A stretch of DNA of 64,000 bases, taken from contig NZ_QFFK01000002.1 of NCBI RefSeq assembly GCF_003149455.1, positions 620,001 to 684,000 of the forward strand, written 5' to 3'. Source of the DNA: Chitinophaga deserti (GTDB lineage Bacteria > Bacteroidota > Bacteroidia > Chitinophagales > Chitinophagaceae). The notes beneath the pieces were generated by a model, which saw nothing but the letters and a program-made list of their open reading frames with translations, had not been told where the DNA came from and did no database searches. The translations under genes were made by a program, and so were the position numbers. This document shows positions 25,497-35,060 of this stretch, one piece after another; the first letter of the stretch is position 1, and every line of letters starts with the position of its first letter.

Positions 25497-26507
25497 CTAG
25501 GGCAGCCGCTTGAAAAGCGTATACCGTAATACTGCTTCCAGGAGGATGCAGGCGAGGGCGATCATTGCCAGGGGGAAGAAATGCTCTTTGAAGCGTTTAT
25601 AAGAGGTGATTTCCACTTTTGTCCGCTCCAGTTTATCGATCTCATGGTAGATATCCTGCAGGGAAGTATTATTGGTAGCCCTGAAATAACGCCCGCCGGT
25701 TTCCCCGGCGATTTTTTTCATGAGCGGCTCATCGATCTGTACATCCACCATCTGCATCTGTACGCTGCCATCGGGCATGGTGGCGGGTGAAGGCGCTTTG
25801 CCGATAGTGCCGACGCCGATGGTATATACTTTCACTTTATAAGCCTTGGCGATCTCCAGTGCAGTGAGCGGGTCTACCAGGCCGGTGTTATTCACACCAT
25901 CTGTCAGCAGGATAACAATTTTGCTTTTGGCTTTGCTTTCCCGTAACCGGTCTACCGACGTAGCAAGGCCCATCCCGATGGCGGTACCGTCTTGCAGCAT
26001 GCCGCTGCGGATGGCCATGAGCTGCTGTTTAAGCACGCCATGATCGCTGGTGATGGGGCATTGGGTGAAGCTCTCTCCGGAGAAGATGACGAGGCCTATA
26101 CGGTCGCTGATACGGCTGTCAACAAAGTCCATAGCCGTTTTCTTGGCGGCTTCCATACGGTTGGGCCTCAGGTCTTCCGCGAGCATGGAGCCTGAAATAT
26201 CGATGCCCAGCACAATGTCAATCCCTTCACTGTCGATGTTTTCGGAGGTATTGGATGTTTGCGGGCGTGCGAGTGCTATTACCAGTGCTGTGAATGCGAG
26301 GATGCGCAGTACGGGCAATATGGGCCTGAAACGGATTTTCCAGGATACGGGAATATCTTTCAGGCCTTGCAGTGAGGATACTTTTACCGAGCCCTGGAAC
26401 TTACGGCCGGCACTCACGCTCCACCAGATAAAGACGGGGATGAGTAACAGCAGCCAGAAGAAGGCCGGGTATGCGAATGTTATATCTTTCCAGAGTTCCG
26501 GATTCAT
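25497..26507 (-). CDS. batA: BatA-like von Willebrand factor A membrane protein
   Basis: The 336-aa protein has two N-terminal membrane helices (about 12-32 and 63-80), a vWA domain and a C-terminal helix (about 312-332). The metal-ion-dependent adhesion site is intact: DISGS at 103-107, with downstream T and D in LTDGVNNTG. In Bacteroidota, BatA/BatB sit in aerotolerance (Bat) operons with MoxR and DUF58 and are thought to act in envelope stress. Here it is the last Bat gene before rsgA; batB and the TPR-bearing batC are absent next to it. Start ATG 26507 lies 8 bp after the BatD-like stop. Confidence 0.88.
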   Translation of the reverse strand: MNPELWKDITFAYPAFFWLLLLIPVFIWWSVSAGRKFQGSVKVSSLQGLKDIPVSWKIRFRPILPVLRILAFTALVIALARPQTSNTSENIDSEGIDIVLGIDISGSMLAEDLRPNRMEAAKKTAMDFVDSRISDRIGLVIFSGESFTQCPITSDHGVLKQQLMAIRSGMLQDGTAIGMGLATSVDRLRESKAKSKIVILLTDGVNNTGLVDPLTALEIAKAYKVKVYTIGVGTIGKAPSPATMPDGSVQMQMVDVQIDEPLMKKIAGETGGRYFRATNNTSLQDIYHEIDKLERTKVEITSYKRFKEHFFPLAMIALACILLEAVLRYTLFKRLP

Positions 26508-26515
26508 GTTTCTTT

Positions 26516-27520
26516 TTACTGGTTTGTGCCGTTGACCGGCAGTTCGGTTTTAGGCATGGCGGAGGCACGTGTCCATTCAACTACGGCCACGGCTTTGCGC
26601 AGCGTATCCTCATGCTCCTGCGGTGTGGGCTGGAGCTTGGCGAACTTGGCAAGGTCGGCAAGACTGAGGATGCTGTAAATCTCATTGCGCTGCTGGTTCA
26701 GGATAGTAACCGGCTTGATGTCGTTCATCAGTTCGGCGGTAGTCTGTTCCAGTGCGGGTATATTAAACTGCTGCTCAAAATAGGTGCGCAGCACGCCGGT
26801 CAGTTCAGTATAGTAACCTTTAACATCGGTTTGCCAGGGTTGTTCCTTTTCCAGCTTTGCGAGGGCTTCGAGGGCCAGCTCAAACGGAGGCTTGGCGGGT
26901 ACCACGGCAATGGGCTTCGGAGCTTTCTTCCGGTTGCGCCACATGGTGAAGTACAGTACGATGAGTGTTATCAGCAGGAAGCCGCCGAGGAAGTAGAACC
27001 AGTAATCGAGCCAGTTGAACTTTACAACGCGCAGCGGTTTGATGGGCTTGAAGGCCTTGGTGGTATCTACGGCTACGGTACTAACGTCAATGAAGATGGG
27101 GTCTGTGAATACAGAATCGTACGACCCGTCGGTAACGGAATACACCTCAAATTTCATGGGAGGCAGTTCCCAGCGGCCGGAGTCGAAGCTGGTGAAGGTG
27201 ACGGCCTGCCGCCAGATCTTCTGGTTTTCATCAGTGCCGGTGGTATCGAGCTGGCTGCGTTCCACGATCTCGATGTGATTGGCAGAGTCGGGGATGTTAG
27301 GGAAGATCACCTTAATGTTGGCGCCTTTAAGGGCGTACAGCATTACTTTGGCGGTGAGGTTCACCTTTACAGGCTCCCCGATGCGGATGCGTGTGGTGTC
27401 GGCCTTAGCCGTTACCTTAAAATAATCCTGGTATTGCTCCTGCTCCTGTTCCTGCGCGAAAGCGCCGCCACAAAGGCAGCAAAGCAATACGGTGGCGAAT
27501 ATGTTCTTGATGAATTTCAT
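26516..27520 (-). CDS. BatD-like membrane protein of the Bat locus
   Basis: The 334-aa protein has a signal peptide (cleaved after GGAFA, about residue 22), a beta-rich periplasmic domain (about 30-165), one transmembrane helix (about 175-196, YWFYFLGGFLLITLIVLYF) and a cytoplasmic alpha-helical part. The layout resembles the BatD/DUF4381-type component between DUF58 and BatA. It lies between DUF58 (28 bp) and batA (8 bp), so it is almost certainly in the same operon. The tail segment (AKFAKLQPTPQEHEDTL) is the family-typical helical end. Its molecular role is unknown; partnership with BatA is inferred from context. Confidence 0.75.
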   Translation of the reverse strand: MKFIKNIFATVLLCCLCGGAFAQEQEQEQYQDYFKVTAKADTTRIRIGEPVKVNLTAKVMLYALKGANIKVIFPNIPDSANHIEIVERSQLDTTGTDENQKIWRQAVTFTSFDSGRWELPPMKFEVYSVTDGSYDSVFTDPIFIDVSTVAVDTTKAFKPIKPLRVVKFNWLDYWFYFLGGFLLITLIVLYFTMWRNRKKAPKPIAVVPAKPPFELALEALAKLEKEQPWQTDVKGYYTELTGVLRTYFEQQFNIPALEQTTAELMNDIKPVTILNQQRNEIYSILSLADLAKFAKLQPTPQEHEDTLRKAVAVVEWTRASAMPKTELPVNGTNQ

Positions 27521-27548
27521 CCGGTCTTGATCGTGCTCGTTTTATCGA

Positions 27549-28415
27549 TTATACCCTGTTCAGGAAAAAGGTTTGCAGTGCTTTCACGTAATCTTCATCG
27601 GTACGGATACTGATCAGTTCGGCCCCGCTTTTCATGAATGCGTTGCGGCAATATTGCGCGTGCTGCTGAAACTGACGGTCGTAGTAGGCGCGTACTTTTT
27701 TGTCGCTGGAGTCTACCCACTGCGAGGTGCCGGTTTCGGCATCCGTCATGCGGATGAGCCCTGCATCGGGGAGTTCTTTATCGCGGCGGTCGTATACCTG
27801 CACCCCTACCACATCGTGCCTTTTGCCTGCGATGTTCAGTGCATCCTGGTAATTGCCGGAGAAGAAATCGCTCAGCAGAAACACGATGCTTTTCTTTTTG
27901 GTGGCGTTGTTAAAGAACCGCAGCGTTTCTGCGATGTTGGTTCCTTTTTTCTTCGGCTCGAAGGAAAGCAGTTCGCGGATGATGAAGAGGATGTGCGACT
28001 TTCCTTTCTTTGGCGGGATGTATTTCTCCATGCCGTCGCTGAAAAAGATGACGCCTACCTTATCATTGTTCTTGATGGCGGAAAAGGCGAGCACGGCGCA
28101 TAGTTCGGTAACGAGACTGCGCTTGGTTTGCCTTGTGGTACCAAAGGTTTCGCTCTCGCTCACGTCTACCAGCAGCATCACGGTGAGCTCGCGCTCTTCT
28201 TCGAATATTTTGATGTAGGGACTGTTGAAACGTGCGGTCACGTTCCAGTCGATGGCCCTTACGTCGTCGCCAAAATGGTAATCGCGTACTTCGCTGAACG
28301 ACATACCGCGGCCTTTGAAGGCACTGTGGTATTCACCGGCGAAGATGTGGTTGGTAAGCCCTTTGGTTTTTATTTCCAGCTGGCGGACCTTCTTTAATAT
28401 TTCTGCTGTATCCAT
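27549..28415 (-). CDS. DUF58 domain protein of the MoxR/Bat locus
   Basis: The 288-aa soluble protein has the DUF58 signature SEVRDYHFGDDVRAIDWNVTARFN (residues about 41-63), followed by a vWA-like fold with DVSESE in place of a perfect DxSxS metal site. MoxR ATPases are believed to remodel or insert metal into such vWA partners. It lies 20 bp after moxR and before the BatD-like and batA genes, the standard order. Confidence 0.92.
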   Translation of the reverse strand: MDTAEILKKVRQLEIKTKGLTNHIFAGEYHSAFKGRGMSFSEVRDYHFGDDVRAIDWNVTARFNSPYIKIFEEERELTVMLLVDVSESETFGTTRQTKRSLVTELCAVLAFSAIKNNDKVGVIFFSDGMEKYIPPKKGKSHILFIIRELLSFEPKKKGTNIAETLRFFNNATKKKSIVFLLSDFFSGNYQDALNIAGKRHDVVGVQVYDRRDKELPDAGLIRMTDAETGTSQWVDSSDKKVRAYYDRQFQQHAQYCRNAFMKSGAELISIRTDEDYVKALQTFFLNRV

Positions 28416-28435
28416 CTGTTGACGGGTTTATGGGA

Positions 28436-29437
28436 TCAGGGCACTTCCACTGCGTTGAGGATCTCGCTGAGGATGTTTTCGCTGGTCACGTTTTCGGCTT
28501 CGGCTTCATAGGTGAGGCCTACACGGTGGCGCATCACATCGAAGCAAACACTGCGTACGTCTTCAGGGATCACATAACCGCGGCGTTTCATGAAGGCATA
28601 GGCTTTGGAAGCCAGGGCCAGGTTGATGGAAGCACGGGGCGATCCGCCGTAGGCGATGAGCGGTTTCAGTTTAGCGAGCTTATAATCTTCAGGGTTACGG
28701 GTGGCGAACACCACGTCGAGGATGTATTGTTCGATTTTCTCGTCCATATACACCTGGCGAACCAGCTTGCGGGCAGCGAGGATTTCTTCGGGCCGAACCA
28801 CGGGGCTGATCTTAGCCTGGCCTTCAGGAGCCAGGTTTTGCCGGATGATGTGGCGTTCCTCTTCCTTGGTGGGGTATCCGATCACGACTTTGAGCATGAA
28901 ACGGTCTACCTGCGCTTCGGGTAGGGTATAAGTACCTTCCTGCTCGATGGGGTTCTGCGTGGCAAGCACGAGGAACGGTTCTTCGAGTTTGAAGGTGGTA
29001 TCGCCGATGGTTACCTGCTTTTCCTGCATGGCTTCCAGAAGGGCGCTCTGCACTTTGGCGGGGGCGCGGTTGATCTCATCTGCCAGAATGAAGTTGGCGA
29101 AGATGGGGCCTTTGCGCACCATGAATTCGTTCCGCTGCTGGTTATAGATCATGGTACCCACCACGTCTGCAGGAAGCAGGTCGGGCGTGAACTGGATGCG
29201 GGAAAACCTTGCGTCGATGGCAGACGACAGGGATTTGATGGAAAGGGTTTTGGCGAGGCCGGGCACGCCTTCGAGCAGCACGTGGCCCTGGGCAAGCAGC
29301 CCGATCATAAGGCGCTCCACCATGTATTTCTGGCCCACGATCACTTTGTTGATCTCCATATTAAGGAGGTCCACAAAGGAACTGGCCTGGTGAATCTTTT
29401 CGTTGATCTGACGAATGTCGTTCGAGGTATTTTCCAT
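28436..29437 (-). CDS. MoxR-family AAA+ ATPase
   Basis: The 333-aa ATPase is full length. It has Walker A GVPGLAKT, Walker B with sensor (FILADEINRAPAKVQSALLEAMQE) and sensor-1 LATQNPIEQEGTYTLPEAQ, and the arginine-finger/lid region DRFMLKV and GGSPRASINLALASKA. MoxR ATPases act as chaperones for vWA-domain partners; here those are the DUF58 and BatA proteins encoded downstream. It is the first gene of the minus-strand run moxR-DUF58-batD-like-batA-rsgA. The 254-bp gap before it separates it from a divergent small gene. Confidence 0.95.
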   Translation of the reverse strand: MENTSNDIRQINEKIHQASSFVDLLNMEINKVIVGQKYMVERLMIGLLAQGHVLLEGVPGLAKTLSIKSLSSAIDARFSRIQFTPDLLPADVVGTMIYNQQRNEFMVRKGPIFANFILADEINRAPAKVQSALLEAMQEKQVTIGDTTFKLEEPFLVLATQNPIEQEGTYTLPEAQVDRFMLKVVIGYPTKEEERHIIRQNLAPEGQAKISPVVRPEEILAARKLVRQVYMDEKIEQYILDVVFATRNPEDYKLAKLKPLIAYGGSPRASINLALASKAYAFMKRRGYVIPEDVRSVCFDVMRHRVGLTYEAEAENVTSENILSEILNAVEVP

Positions 29438-29697
29438 GAATTGTTATTTCAAGGTTGCTAAAATAAGGATTCTGCCATTTAAACCTACTACCATGGCGGG
29501 ATTGCGCAGTTAAAAACCTGTTAAATCGCGCACGCGGGAGGATTTCCGGTTAAAGCAGATATGATTTACAAAAAATTCCAATTTAAGAATACGCAGTGAT
29601 ATTTACATCAATTTTTTACGTAAACCGTACATTTGTCGTCCGTTAGCCCCTGCAATAGGAATGCCAGAGAGGGGAGGCGGATTAAAAGCCATTGAAA

Positions 29698-30042
29698 ATG
29701 AACAACGACGATTTCGATATACGCTGGAAGAAAGTGGAGGACATGCTCACTGAACGTTTCGGGAAAACCCCCAACATGGAAGCTTTGCTACTGATGATTG
29801 GGGTACAGGAGCTGAACAGTCCGAAGAAGAAATTCACCAAAGAGCAAAAGCAGGACCTGATGCACATTGCGGTGTGCGTATTGCTGACCCGGAGTGGTTA
29901 TTTTGAGCCGGAAGGCCGTGATAAGGACGGATGGCCCCACTTCAAAGAACTGCAGCCCGTTCCCAAAATGGGCCTCGAAGAGCAGGAAAGATTCCTGAAA
30001 GAGCACGTGATCGATTACTTTGAAGAAGGAGAATTTGAATAG
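29698..30042 (+). CDS. Small conserved hypothetical protein
   Basis: I do not recognise a family name. The 114-aa product starts at ATG 29698 (a TTG two codons earlier is less likely). It is acidic, helical and soluble, with MLTERFGKTPNMEALLLMIGVQELN and HIAVCVLLTRSGYFEP segments and no signal or membrane helix. Its good coding character and clean start suggest a real, conserved gene. It is divergent from moxR and 80 bp before the cyclophilin gene. Confidence 0.65.
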   Translation: MNNDDFDIRWKKVEDMLTERFGKTPNMEALLLMIGVQELNSPKKKFTKEQKQDLMHIAVCVLLTRSGYFEPEGRDKDGWPHFKELQPVPKMGLEEQERFLKEHVIDYFEEGEFE

Positions 30043-30122
30043 CCCGGTTCCGCAATAATGCCGAAGGGTGCGACGCAACGGCGGCACGGCCCTGAACTGA
30101 AGCCGATTACACCAAAAAGCCC

Positions 30123-30788
30123 ATGAATAAAAAGCTACCCCTCTTACTGCTGTTGATCCTGGCCGGCATGGCCGCACAGGCCCAACGCAACCGGAAAGTA
30201 AAAATGTACACGCCGTACGGCAAAATGGTGATCAGGTTGTATGACCAGACGCCCAGGCACCGCGATAACTTCATCAAACTGGTGAAGGCACATTATTACG
30301 ACAGCGTACTGTTTCACCGGGTGATTAAGAATTTCATGATCCAGGGCGGCGACCCCGACAGTAAGAACGCCAAACCGGGTGTTGCGCTCGGCAACGGCGG
30401 GCCCAATTACCGCGTACCGGCAGAGTTCCAGCTGGATCTCTACCACCGCAGGGGAGCACTGGGAGCGGCGCGGGATAATAACCCCACCAAAGAATCTTCA
30501 GGCAGCCAGTTCTACATCGTTCAGGGTAAGAAATGGACAGAAGGCGGGCTGGATACATTGGAGCAAACCCGGCTCGGAGGCCGAAAACTGCCGGTAGACC
30601 AGCGGGAGGTGTATAAAACCTGGGGCGGATCGCCACACCTTGATCAGAACTATACCGTATTCGGACAGGTGGTGAAAGGGTATCATGTGATCGACAGTAT
30701 TGCCGCACAGCGTACAGGCCCTGGCGACAGGCCGGTACAGGACGTACGGATGAAAATACGGCTCAAAAAGAAGTTCTTTTTCTTCTAG
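30123..30788 (+). CDS. Exported cyclophilin-type peptidyl-prolyl cis-trans isomerase
   Basis: The enzyme speeds proline isomerisation in folding proteins. The 221-aa protein has a signal peptide (cleaved after AAQA, about residue 20), so it should work in the periplasm. The cyclophilin core is clear: RHRDNFIKLVKAHYYDSVLFHRVI, NFMIQGGDPDS with the active-site Arg and Gln, and SSGSQFYIVQGKK. An insert of about 25 residues follows the QFYIV strand (before the HLDQNYTVFGQVVKG segment), as in many Bacteroidota homologues. It stands before gcvH without sharing a clear operon. Confidence 0.92.
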   Translation: MNKKLPLLLLLILAGMAAQAQRNRKVKMYTPYGKMVIRLYDQTPRHRDNFIKLVKAHYYDSVLFHRVIKNFMIQGGDPDSKNAKPGVALGNGGPNYRVPAEFQLDLYHRRGALGAARDNNPTKESSGSQFYIVQGKKWTEGGLDTLEQTRLGGRKLPVDQREVYKTWGGSPHLDQNYTVFGQVVKGYHVIDSIAAQRTGPGDRPVQDVRMKIRLKKKFFFF

Positions 30789-30875
30789 GTCTGTCATTTT
30801 AACGTTTTGAAAATGACAAACTTTTTATAATTCTGGACGTAATCTTTATTTTTACCGCTCAAAATCAAACTTGAC

Positions 30876-31256
30876 ATGAATTTTCCGTCGAATCTGCGTT
30901 ACACCAAAGACCACGAGTGGGTGTTATTAGAAGGGAACAGTGCAAAAATCGGTATCACCGAATTTGCACAGCGCGAACTGGGCGATATCGTGTTTGTGGA
31001 CATTGCCACAACCGGTAAATCGCTGGGTGCTGAAGAGGTTTTTGGCACGGTAGAAGCCGTGAAAACCGTTTCCGACCTGTTCCTGCCCGTAGCCGGCACA
31101 ATCGGTGAGGTTAATCCTGAGCTGGAAAGCAGCCCTGAACTGGTTAACTCCGATCCTTACGGCGACGGTTGGATGGTAACTGTCACCGTGAACAATCCCG
31201 CCGATGTAGAAGGCCTGCTCACTGCAGACCAATACCAGGCGCTTGTAGGAGAGTAA
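30876..31256 (+). CDS. gcvH: Glycine cleavage system H protein
   Basis: GcvH carries a lipoyl arm that shuttles the aminomethyl group of glycine between the P, T and L proteins. The 126-aa product has the normal length, with YTKDHEWV at the start and the lipoylation site Lys63 in [11 protein letters not shown]. The P, T and L genes are not in the window. The next gene (VanZ-like) starts four bases after the stop, so the two are co-transcribed. Confidence 0.97.
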   Translation: MNFPSNLRYTKDHEWVLLEGNSAKIGITEFAQRELGDIVFVDIATTGKSLGAEEVFGTVEAVKTVSDLFLPVAGTIGEVNPELESSPELVNSDPYGDGWMVTVTVNNPADVEGLLTADQYQALVGE

Positions 31257-31260
31257 TTGT

Positions 31261-31683
31261 ATGCCTGAATTACAGTCTGCTAATCATAAAGACACAAGAA
31301 GCATGAGGATGATCCGCTATTATCTGCCCGCAATGGGATGGGTCATCCTCATTCTTTTTTTATGCACGCTTCCCGGAAAAGCGGTGCCCAGCGTCGGGTT
31401 CCTGGATATGCTGCATATCGATAAGGTGGCGCATTTTTTCCTTTTCGGAGGGATGGTGTTGCTGCTGGCGTACGGGTATTACCGGCAGAAAGGTTCCATC
31501 AGCACACGGATGCTGTCATTGATCGTATTAGCGGTAACGGGGTATGGACTGGCAATAGAGTTTATCCAGAAGTACCTCATTCCCAACCGCAGCTTTGATC
31601 TGTGGGACCTCGCTGCAGATGCGGCAGGCGCTATTGCAGGAGCACTCATATTCCGGTTTATAGGCCGGCGGTTCCTCCAGTAA
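31261..31683 (+). CDS. VanZ-family membrane protein
   Basis: The 140-aa protein has four hydrophobic helices and the VanZ-like DKVAHFFLFGGMVLLL motif, then AIEFIQKYLIPNRSFDLWDLAADAAGA. VanZ in enterococci lowers teicoplanin binding, but chromosomal homologues like this are of unknown function. The start may be ATG 31261 or the in-frame ATG 31303, which removes a polar leader. It follows gcvH by four bases, a frequent neighbour arrangement that I infer to be an operon without a known logic. Confidence 0.82.
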   Translation: MPELQSANHKDTRSMRMIRYYLPAMGWVILILFLCTLPGKAVPSVGFLDMLHIDKVAHFFLFGGMVLLLAYGYYRQKGSISTRMLSLIVLAVTGYGLAIEFIQKYLIPNRSFDLWDLAADAAGAIAGALIFRFIGRRFLQ

Positions 31684-31715
31684 CGAACGTTTACCTTACT
31701 GAAAATTGAAAATGT

Positions 31716-31741
31716 ATGCGCCTAAAAAGGGCGCATTTTTT
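31716..31741 (+). terminator. Terminator of the gcvH-VanZ unit
   Basis: ATGCGCC (31716-31722) and GGCGCAT (31729-31735) form a 7-bp stem followed by T7. Confidence 0.75.
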
Positions 31742-31746
31742 TGTAC

Positions 31747-31891
31747 CCCCAAATCTTCGGATTTCCGGGATATTCTCGGAGTTTGAAGTGAACTTCTCAG
31801 CTTTTCGGAGATTTTGACCGGCGTATTTCCCTGCACCTTAATATTGCAGAAATCATTGTTAACCTTGTACGATTTGAAAAATCCCTTTAGA
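31747..31891 (+). promoter_or_regulatory. Upstream region of the HTH regulator with repeated TTCGGA/CTCGGAG motifs
   Basis: TTCGGA or TCGGAG occurs at about 31756, 31775 and 31804, and an inverted repeat GAAGT-GA-ACTTC lies at 31785-31796. Such a cluster before a regulator gene may be an autoregulatory operator; that is inference. A similar TTCGGAGA palindrome is at 63447-63467. Confidence 0.3.
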
Positions 31892-32338
31892 ATGAATTTA
31901 GGCAGAACGATCCGGCGTTTGCGGGAGTACCGCAACCTTACGCAGGAATACATGGCGGCAAAGCTGAAGATGGGCCCAACTGCATATGGCAATATAGAAC
32001 GCAATGAAGTGAAGCGGCTGACGATTGAGCGGTTGATGCAGATTGCAGATGTACTGGGCGTACATTTTTCAGAGCTGTTCCAGGAGCCGCCGCCACCACA
32101 GCACCAGCGGAAGCTGAAGCATGCCCTGCAGGAAAAAGATCTGCAGGACGTGCTGGCGTATTTCCGGCAAGACAAGCTGCTGATGAAGGAAATGATGATT
32201 TCCCTGCGCGATTCCGTTCACAAAATGGATCAGCTGATGAGTGAACACATGCGCATCATGCGTTCCATGCTGGCACCCCTTCGCGAAAACTCAGCACGCC
32301 GTGCTGCAGAGCTTAAAGAGAAAAATGATCAGAACTGA
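31892..32338 (+). CDS. XRE-family helix-turn-helix regulator with C-terminal helical tail
   Basis: The 148-aa protein begins with a Cro/CI-type HTH (residues about 4-58, IRRLREYRNLTQEYMAAKLKMGPTAYGNIERNEVKRLTIERLMQIADVLGV). It then has a proline-rich hinge and a long charged helix (about 80-148) likely used for dimerisation. The start is ATG 31892; the open frame extends 78 bp upstream without HTH-type sequence. Targets are unknown. Its end overlaps the convergent DUF5686 gene by 10 bp. Confidence 0.85.
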   Translation: MNLGRTIRRLREYRNLTQEYMAAKLKMGPTAYGNIERNEVKRLTIERLMQIADVLGVHFSELFQEPPPPQHQRKLKHALQEKDLQDVLAYFRQDKLLMKEMMISLRDSVHKMDQLMSEHMRIMRSMLAPLRENSARRAAELKEKNDQN

Positions 32339-34836
32339 AGACGGAAGCTGCCGAAGATGCCGAACTTCTTATTGTTAACCTCTTCCGGGAGCGGCTTGGG
32401 TGCCACTCTCCACACAAAATCGATGCGGATGAATTTGAGGATATTCTCCACGCCGGTACCCACTTCAATGTAAGGGTTGCCCTGTAAGGTTTTGAAGGGA
32501 TAGTCGGACTGTAAGTTGAGTGCGCGGTTCTCATTACTGAGGCGGCCTATCACTCCTTTGGCTGTCCAGAACTGGCGGAATTTAAGCTTCCGTACCAGCG
32601 GAATGTAATTGAATATACCACTGCCAAGGGTATGCTCCAGGTTAAAGCCCGCATACTGATCGCTGATGAACTCATATCGGTTCATCATATTGAACGCATA
32701 CTTGTTGTAATAGTAAATCTCGTTACCGGGATGTATCTCCAGCAGCGGATAAGGCAGCGTGGCATTGAAAATTTTACCGCCGAAGAAGTTATAGTAAAGC
32801 TGTCCGAACGGTGCCACCTTCAGGTAGTCAGACACAGTGGCGGAAGCCTTGTGATAGGAATAATTGCTCTTCCAGATACCCTTCACACCCAATGCATATT
32901 TCAGCTCCACAATGGGATATTTGCTGCCGAGGCTGAAGCGGTAGTAATTACCCTCCAGGAACTCTTCCCGGAATGCATACCGCAGTTTAACAGACACCTC
33001 CAGGTTGGTATACGGATCGGTTTTACCGCCGGAATGAGGGAAGATGTTGCCGCCCGGTAATGGGTCGTATGGCATATACTGCTTGTGAACCACCGCAAAA
33101 TGATGGGAGAAGCCGCTGTAATATTCTTTGTAAAACTCAGCACGCTTTTCTTCTATCTGCATGAACTTCTGCGGTACGCCGGGCTTGCGGATAGCCAGTG
33201 TAAAGATGTTATCCGTACCCACTTCATCGTAATAGCTCGCACCATTGTCGAGGTCGCGGATGAAGGACCCGTAAACGTACATACGCGGATGGCGGTTCAG
33301 CAGGTATAATGCGGATAGCTTGCCTTTAAAACGATCGTCTCCGAAACCATAGGCCAGGTAGCCATTCAGGTAAAGGTCTTTATGGAAGTCGGGAGTAGTA
33401 CCAAGATCGAGGCGCGTACGGAAGCCCTCGAGCCGGTTCTGGGAAAAGAGGTACCAGTACGGCCCCCATTCGAGCGGACCGAAAGGTTTATAACCGGTGG
33501 CAAGGAAGCGGATGGTATTGGAATACTTCTGGAAGAGAGGGATCTTCTGCAGTGTGTCCACCATTTTATAAATCGACTGCTCATTATGGCTGAGCGCTTC
33601 ATGCCGGTGATCGTTCCAGAAGGAATCGGTGCGTGCCCTTGCACTATCGGCCACCACAATGTTTTGCGGATAACGCTTTTCTGAGAACAGATTGGTAACG
33701 GCGGTATCGTTGTAAACGAGATCCTGGTAAGTAGTGGTTTTCCTGCCTATGAACTCAATGGTTTTAGTAGGCTTGGGGCTGGGCGTCCAGAAGTCTACGA
33801 TGAATTTATCTTTCGCGAGGAACCATCCGCTGCTGTCTGCCAGTTGCCTGAACTCCTGCACCAGTGATATCTTACGGACGAAGTTGATGTTTGCATCGTT
33901 CGGGACAGACATGCTCATTTTCTGAATGGCAAATGTAGAGTCCATCACCCAGAGGTCGCCGATGAAAGCGTTTTCACCTTTACGGCGCGGCTCAAAGTTC
34001 ATGCGGATGTAACGCTGGTTGGCGATGTACTGTGTATCGGTGATGCGGTAATTGTAGAAGATGGTGCCGCTGGAGCTGATAGGGCTTACGAAGCTTTTAT
34101 CGAATACCGGAATGTAGTTGTCGTACACGTTGATGTTCTGATACATGCCACCGAGGAACTTGGTCACGCTTTCATTATCGAGGCCCGAAGTGCGGGAGGC
34201 TTTGATGATCTCCTTTGTTTTCCTGGGATTGCGCTGGAAGTAGTAATCCGAAATGCTCTCCGTAATGAACACGGGGAGGAAAGGCTGGTTTTCGGTAGTA
34301 CTGTCAATATTCTTGAGAATGAAGGAGAACGGTTTGGTGAAGCGGTTTTTGGAAAGCTTAACGGTGTTGAGGTTTTTGATGTCGAGCTCCAGCTTATTAT
34401 AGATTTCGTATTTATAGCTTTCGAGGCGGTCGTAGTTATTGAACGGTTTGCGGCGGATGATGTTGCGAAGGAGAATGATGGCGAAGTTAACGTTGGCTTT
34501 GATCTCATATGTTTTGAGAGAAACATCGCCACGGGATATTTCGAAGTTGAGCGTTTGATCTGCCAGTTTTTTATCGACAAATAAAACGGTACGCTGGTAC
34601 CCCATTACACGAACGAGCAAAGAGTCTGAAGGGATGGAAGGAAGTTCGAAGAGGAAACCGCCATTGGCGTCGGTAACCATGCCCGTGTTGGTTCCCACAA
34701 ATTGGAGTGTGGCGAATGGGATCAGTTCCTGGGTGTGCGCGTCTTTTACTATTCCCCTGACTTTATGCTGCGCATGGATGGGTAAGAAGCTGATGATCGT
34801 AATTACAAAAGCTATGGTTCGTTTCCAGCCGTTCAT
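32329..34836 (-). CDS. DUF5686 outer-membrane protein with carboxypeptidase-like regulatory domain
   Basis: The 835-aa protein has a signal peptide (after PIHAQ, about 22), then a carboxypeptidase-D-type beta-sandwich (about 25-110, GIVKDAHTQELIPFATLQFVGTN). A long DUF5686 region follows and ends in beta-strands with a terminal aromatic (FGSFRLQF), typical of outer-membrane barrels. Family function is unknown; homologues are common in Bacteroidota. It is monocistronic. A near-consensus TAATTTG element lies just before its ATG on the minus strand. Confidence 0.85.
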   Translation of the reverse strand: MNGWKRTIAFVITIISFLPIHAQHKVRGIVKDAHTQELIPFATLQFVGTNTGMVTDANGGFLFELPSIPSDSLLVRVMGYQRTVLFVDKKLADQTLNFEISRGDVSLKTYEIKANVNFAIILLRNIIRRKPFNNYDRLESYKYEIYNKLELDIKNLNTVKLSKNRFTKPFSFILKNIDSTTENQPFLPVFITESISDYYFQRNPRKTKEIIKASRTSGLDNESVTKFLGGMYQNINVYDNYIPVFDKSFVSPISSSGTIFYNYRITDTQYIANQRYIRMNFEPRRKGENAFIGDLWVMDSTFAIQKMSMSVPNDANINFVRKISLVQEFRQLADSSGWFLAKDKFIVDFWTPSPKPTKTIEFIGRKTTTYQDLVYNDTAVTNLFSEKRYPQNIVVADSARARTDSFWNDHRHEALSHNEQSIYKMVDTLQKIPLFQKYSNTIRFLATGYKPFGPLEWGPYWYLFSQNRLEGFRTRLDLGTTPDFHKDLYLNGYLAYGFGDDRFKGKLSALYLLNRHPRMYVYGSFIRDLDNGASYYDEVGTDNIFTLAIRKPGVPQKFMQIEEKRAEFYKEYYSGFSHHFAVVHKQYMPYDPLPGGNIFPHSGGKTDPYTNLEVSVKLRYAFREEFLEGNYYRFSLGSKYPIVELKYALGVKGIWKSNYSYHKASATVSDYLKVAPFGQLYYNFFGGKIFNATLPYPLLEIHPGNEIYYYNKYAFNMMNRYEFISDQYAGFNLEHTLGSGIFNYIPLVRKLKFRQFWTAKGVIGRLSNENRALNLQSDYPFKTLQGNPYIEVGTGVENILKFIRIDFVWRVAPKPLPEEVNNKKFGIFGSFRLQF

Positions 34837-35060
34837 TTGCGAGGCAAATTAGATATTTTCGGACGAATTAATGGGACTGTTGTTAAATGGGACAGTTTTA
34901 TAACAAAGATGCTTCCGAAAGCCCATTATCCGGAAACTCCTGAAACCACGGAAACCAATACCCTTTTCAAAGACGCCTGTTCCCGGGCTTACCCCTATCC
35001 ATGATACAATAACATGCCAAATTTCTCTTACAGGGCTTCCATGCCCCATTTTCCATAAAT

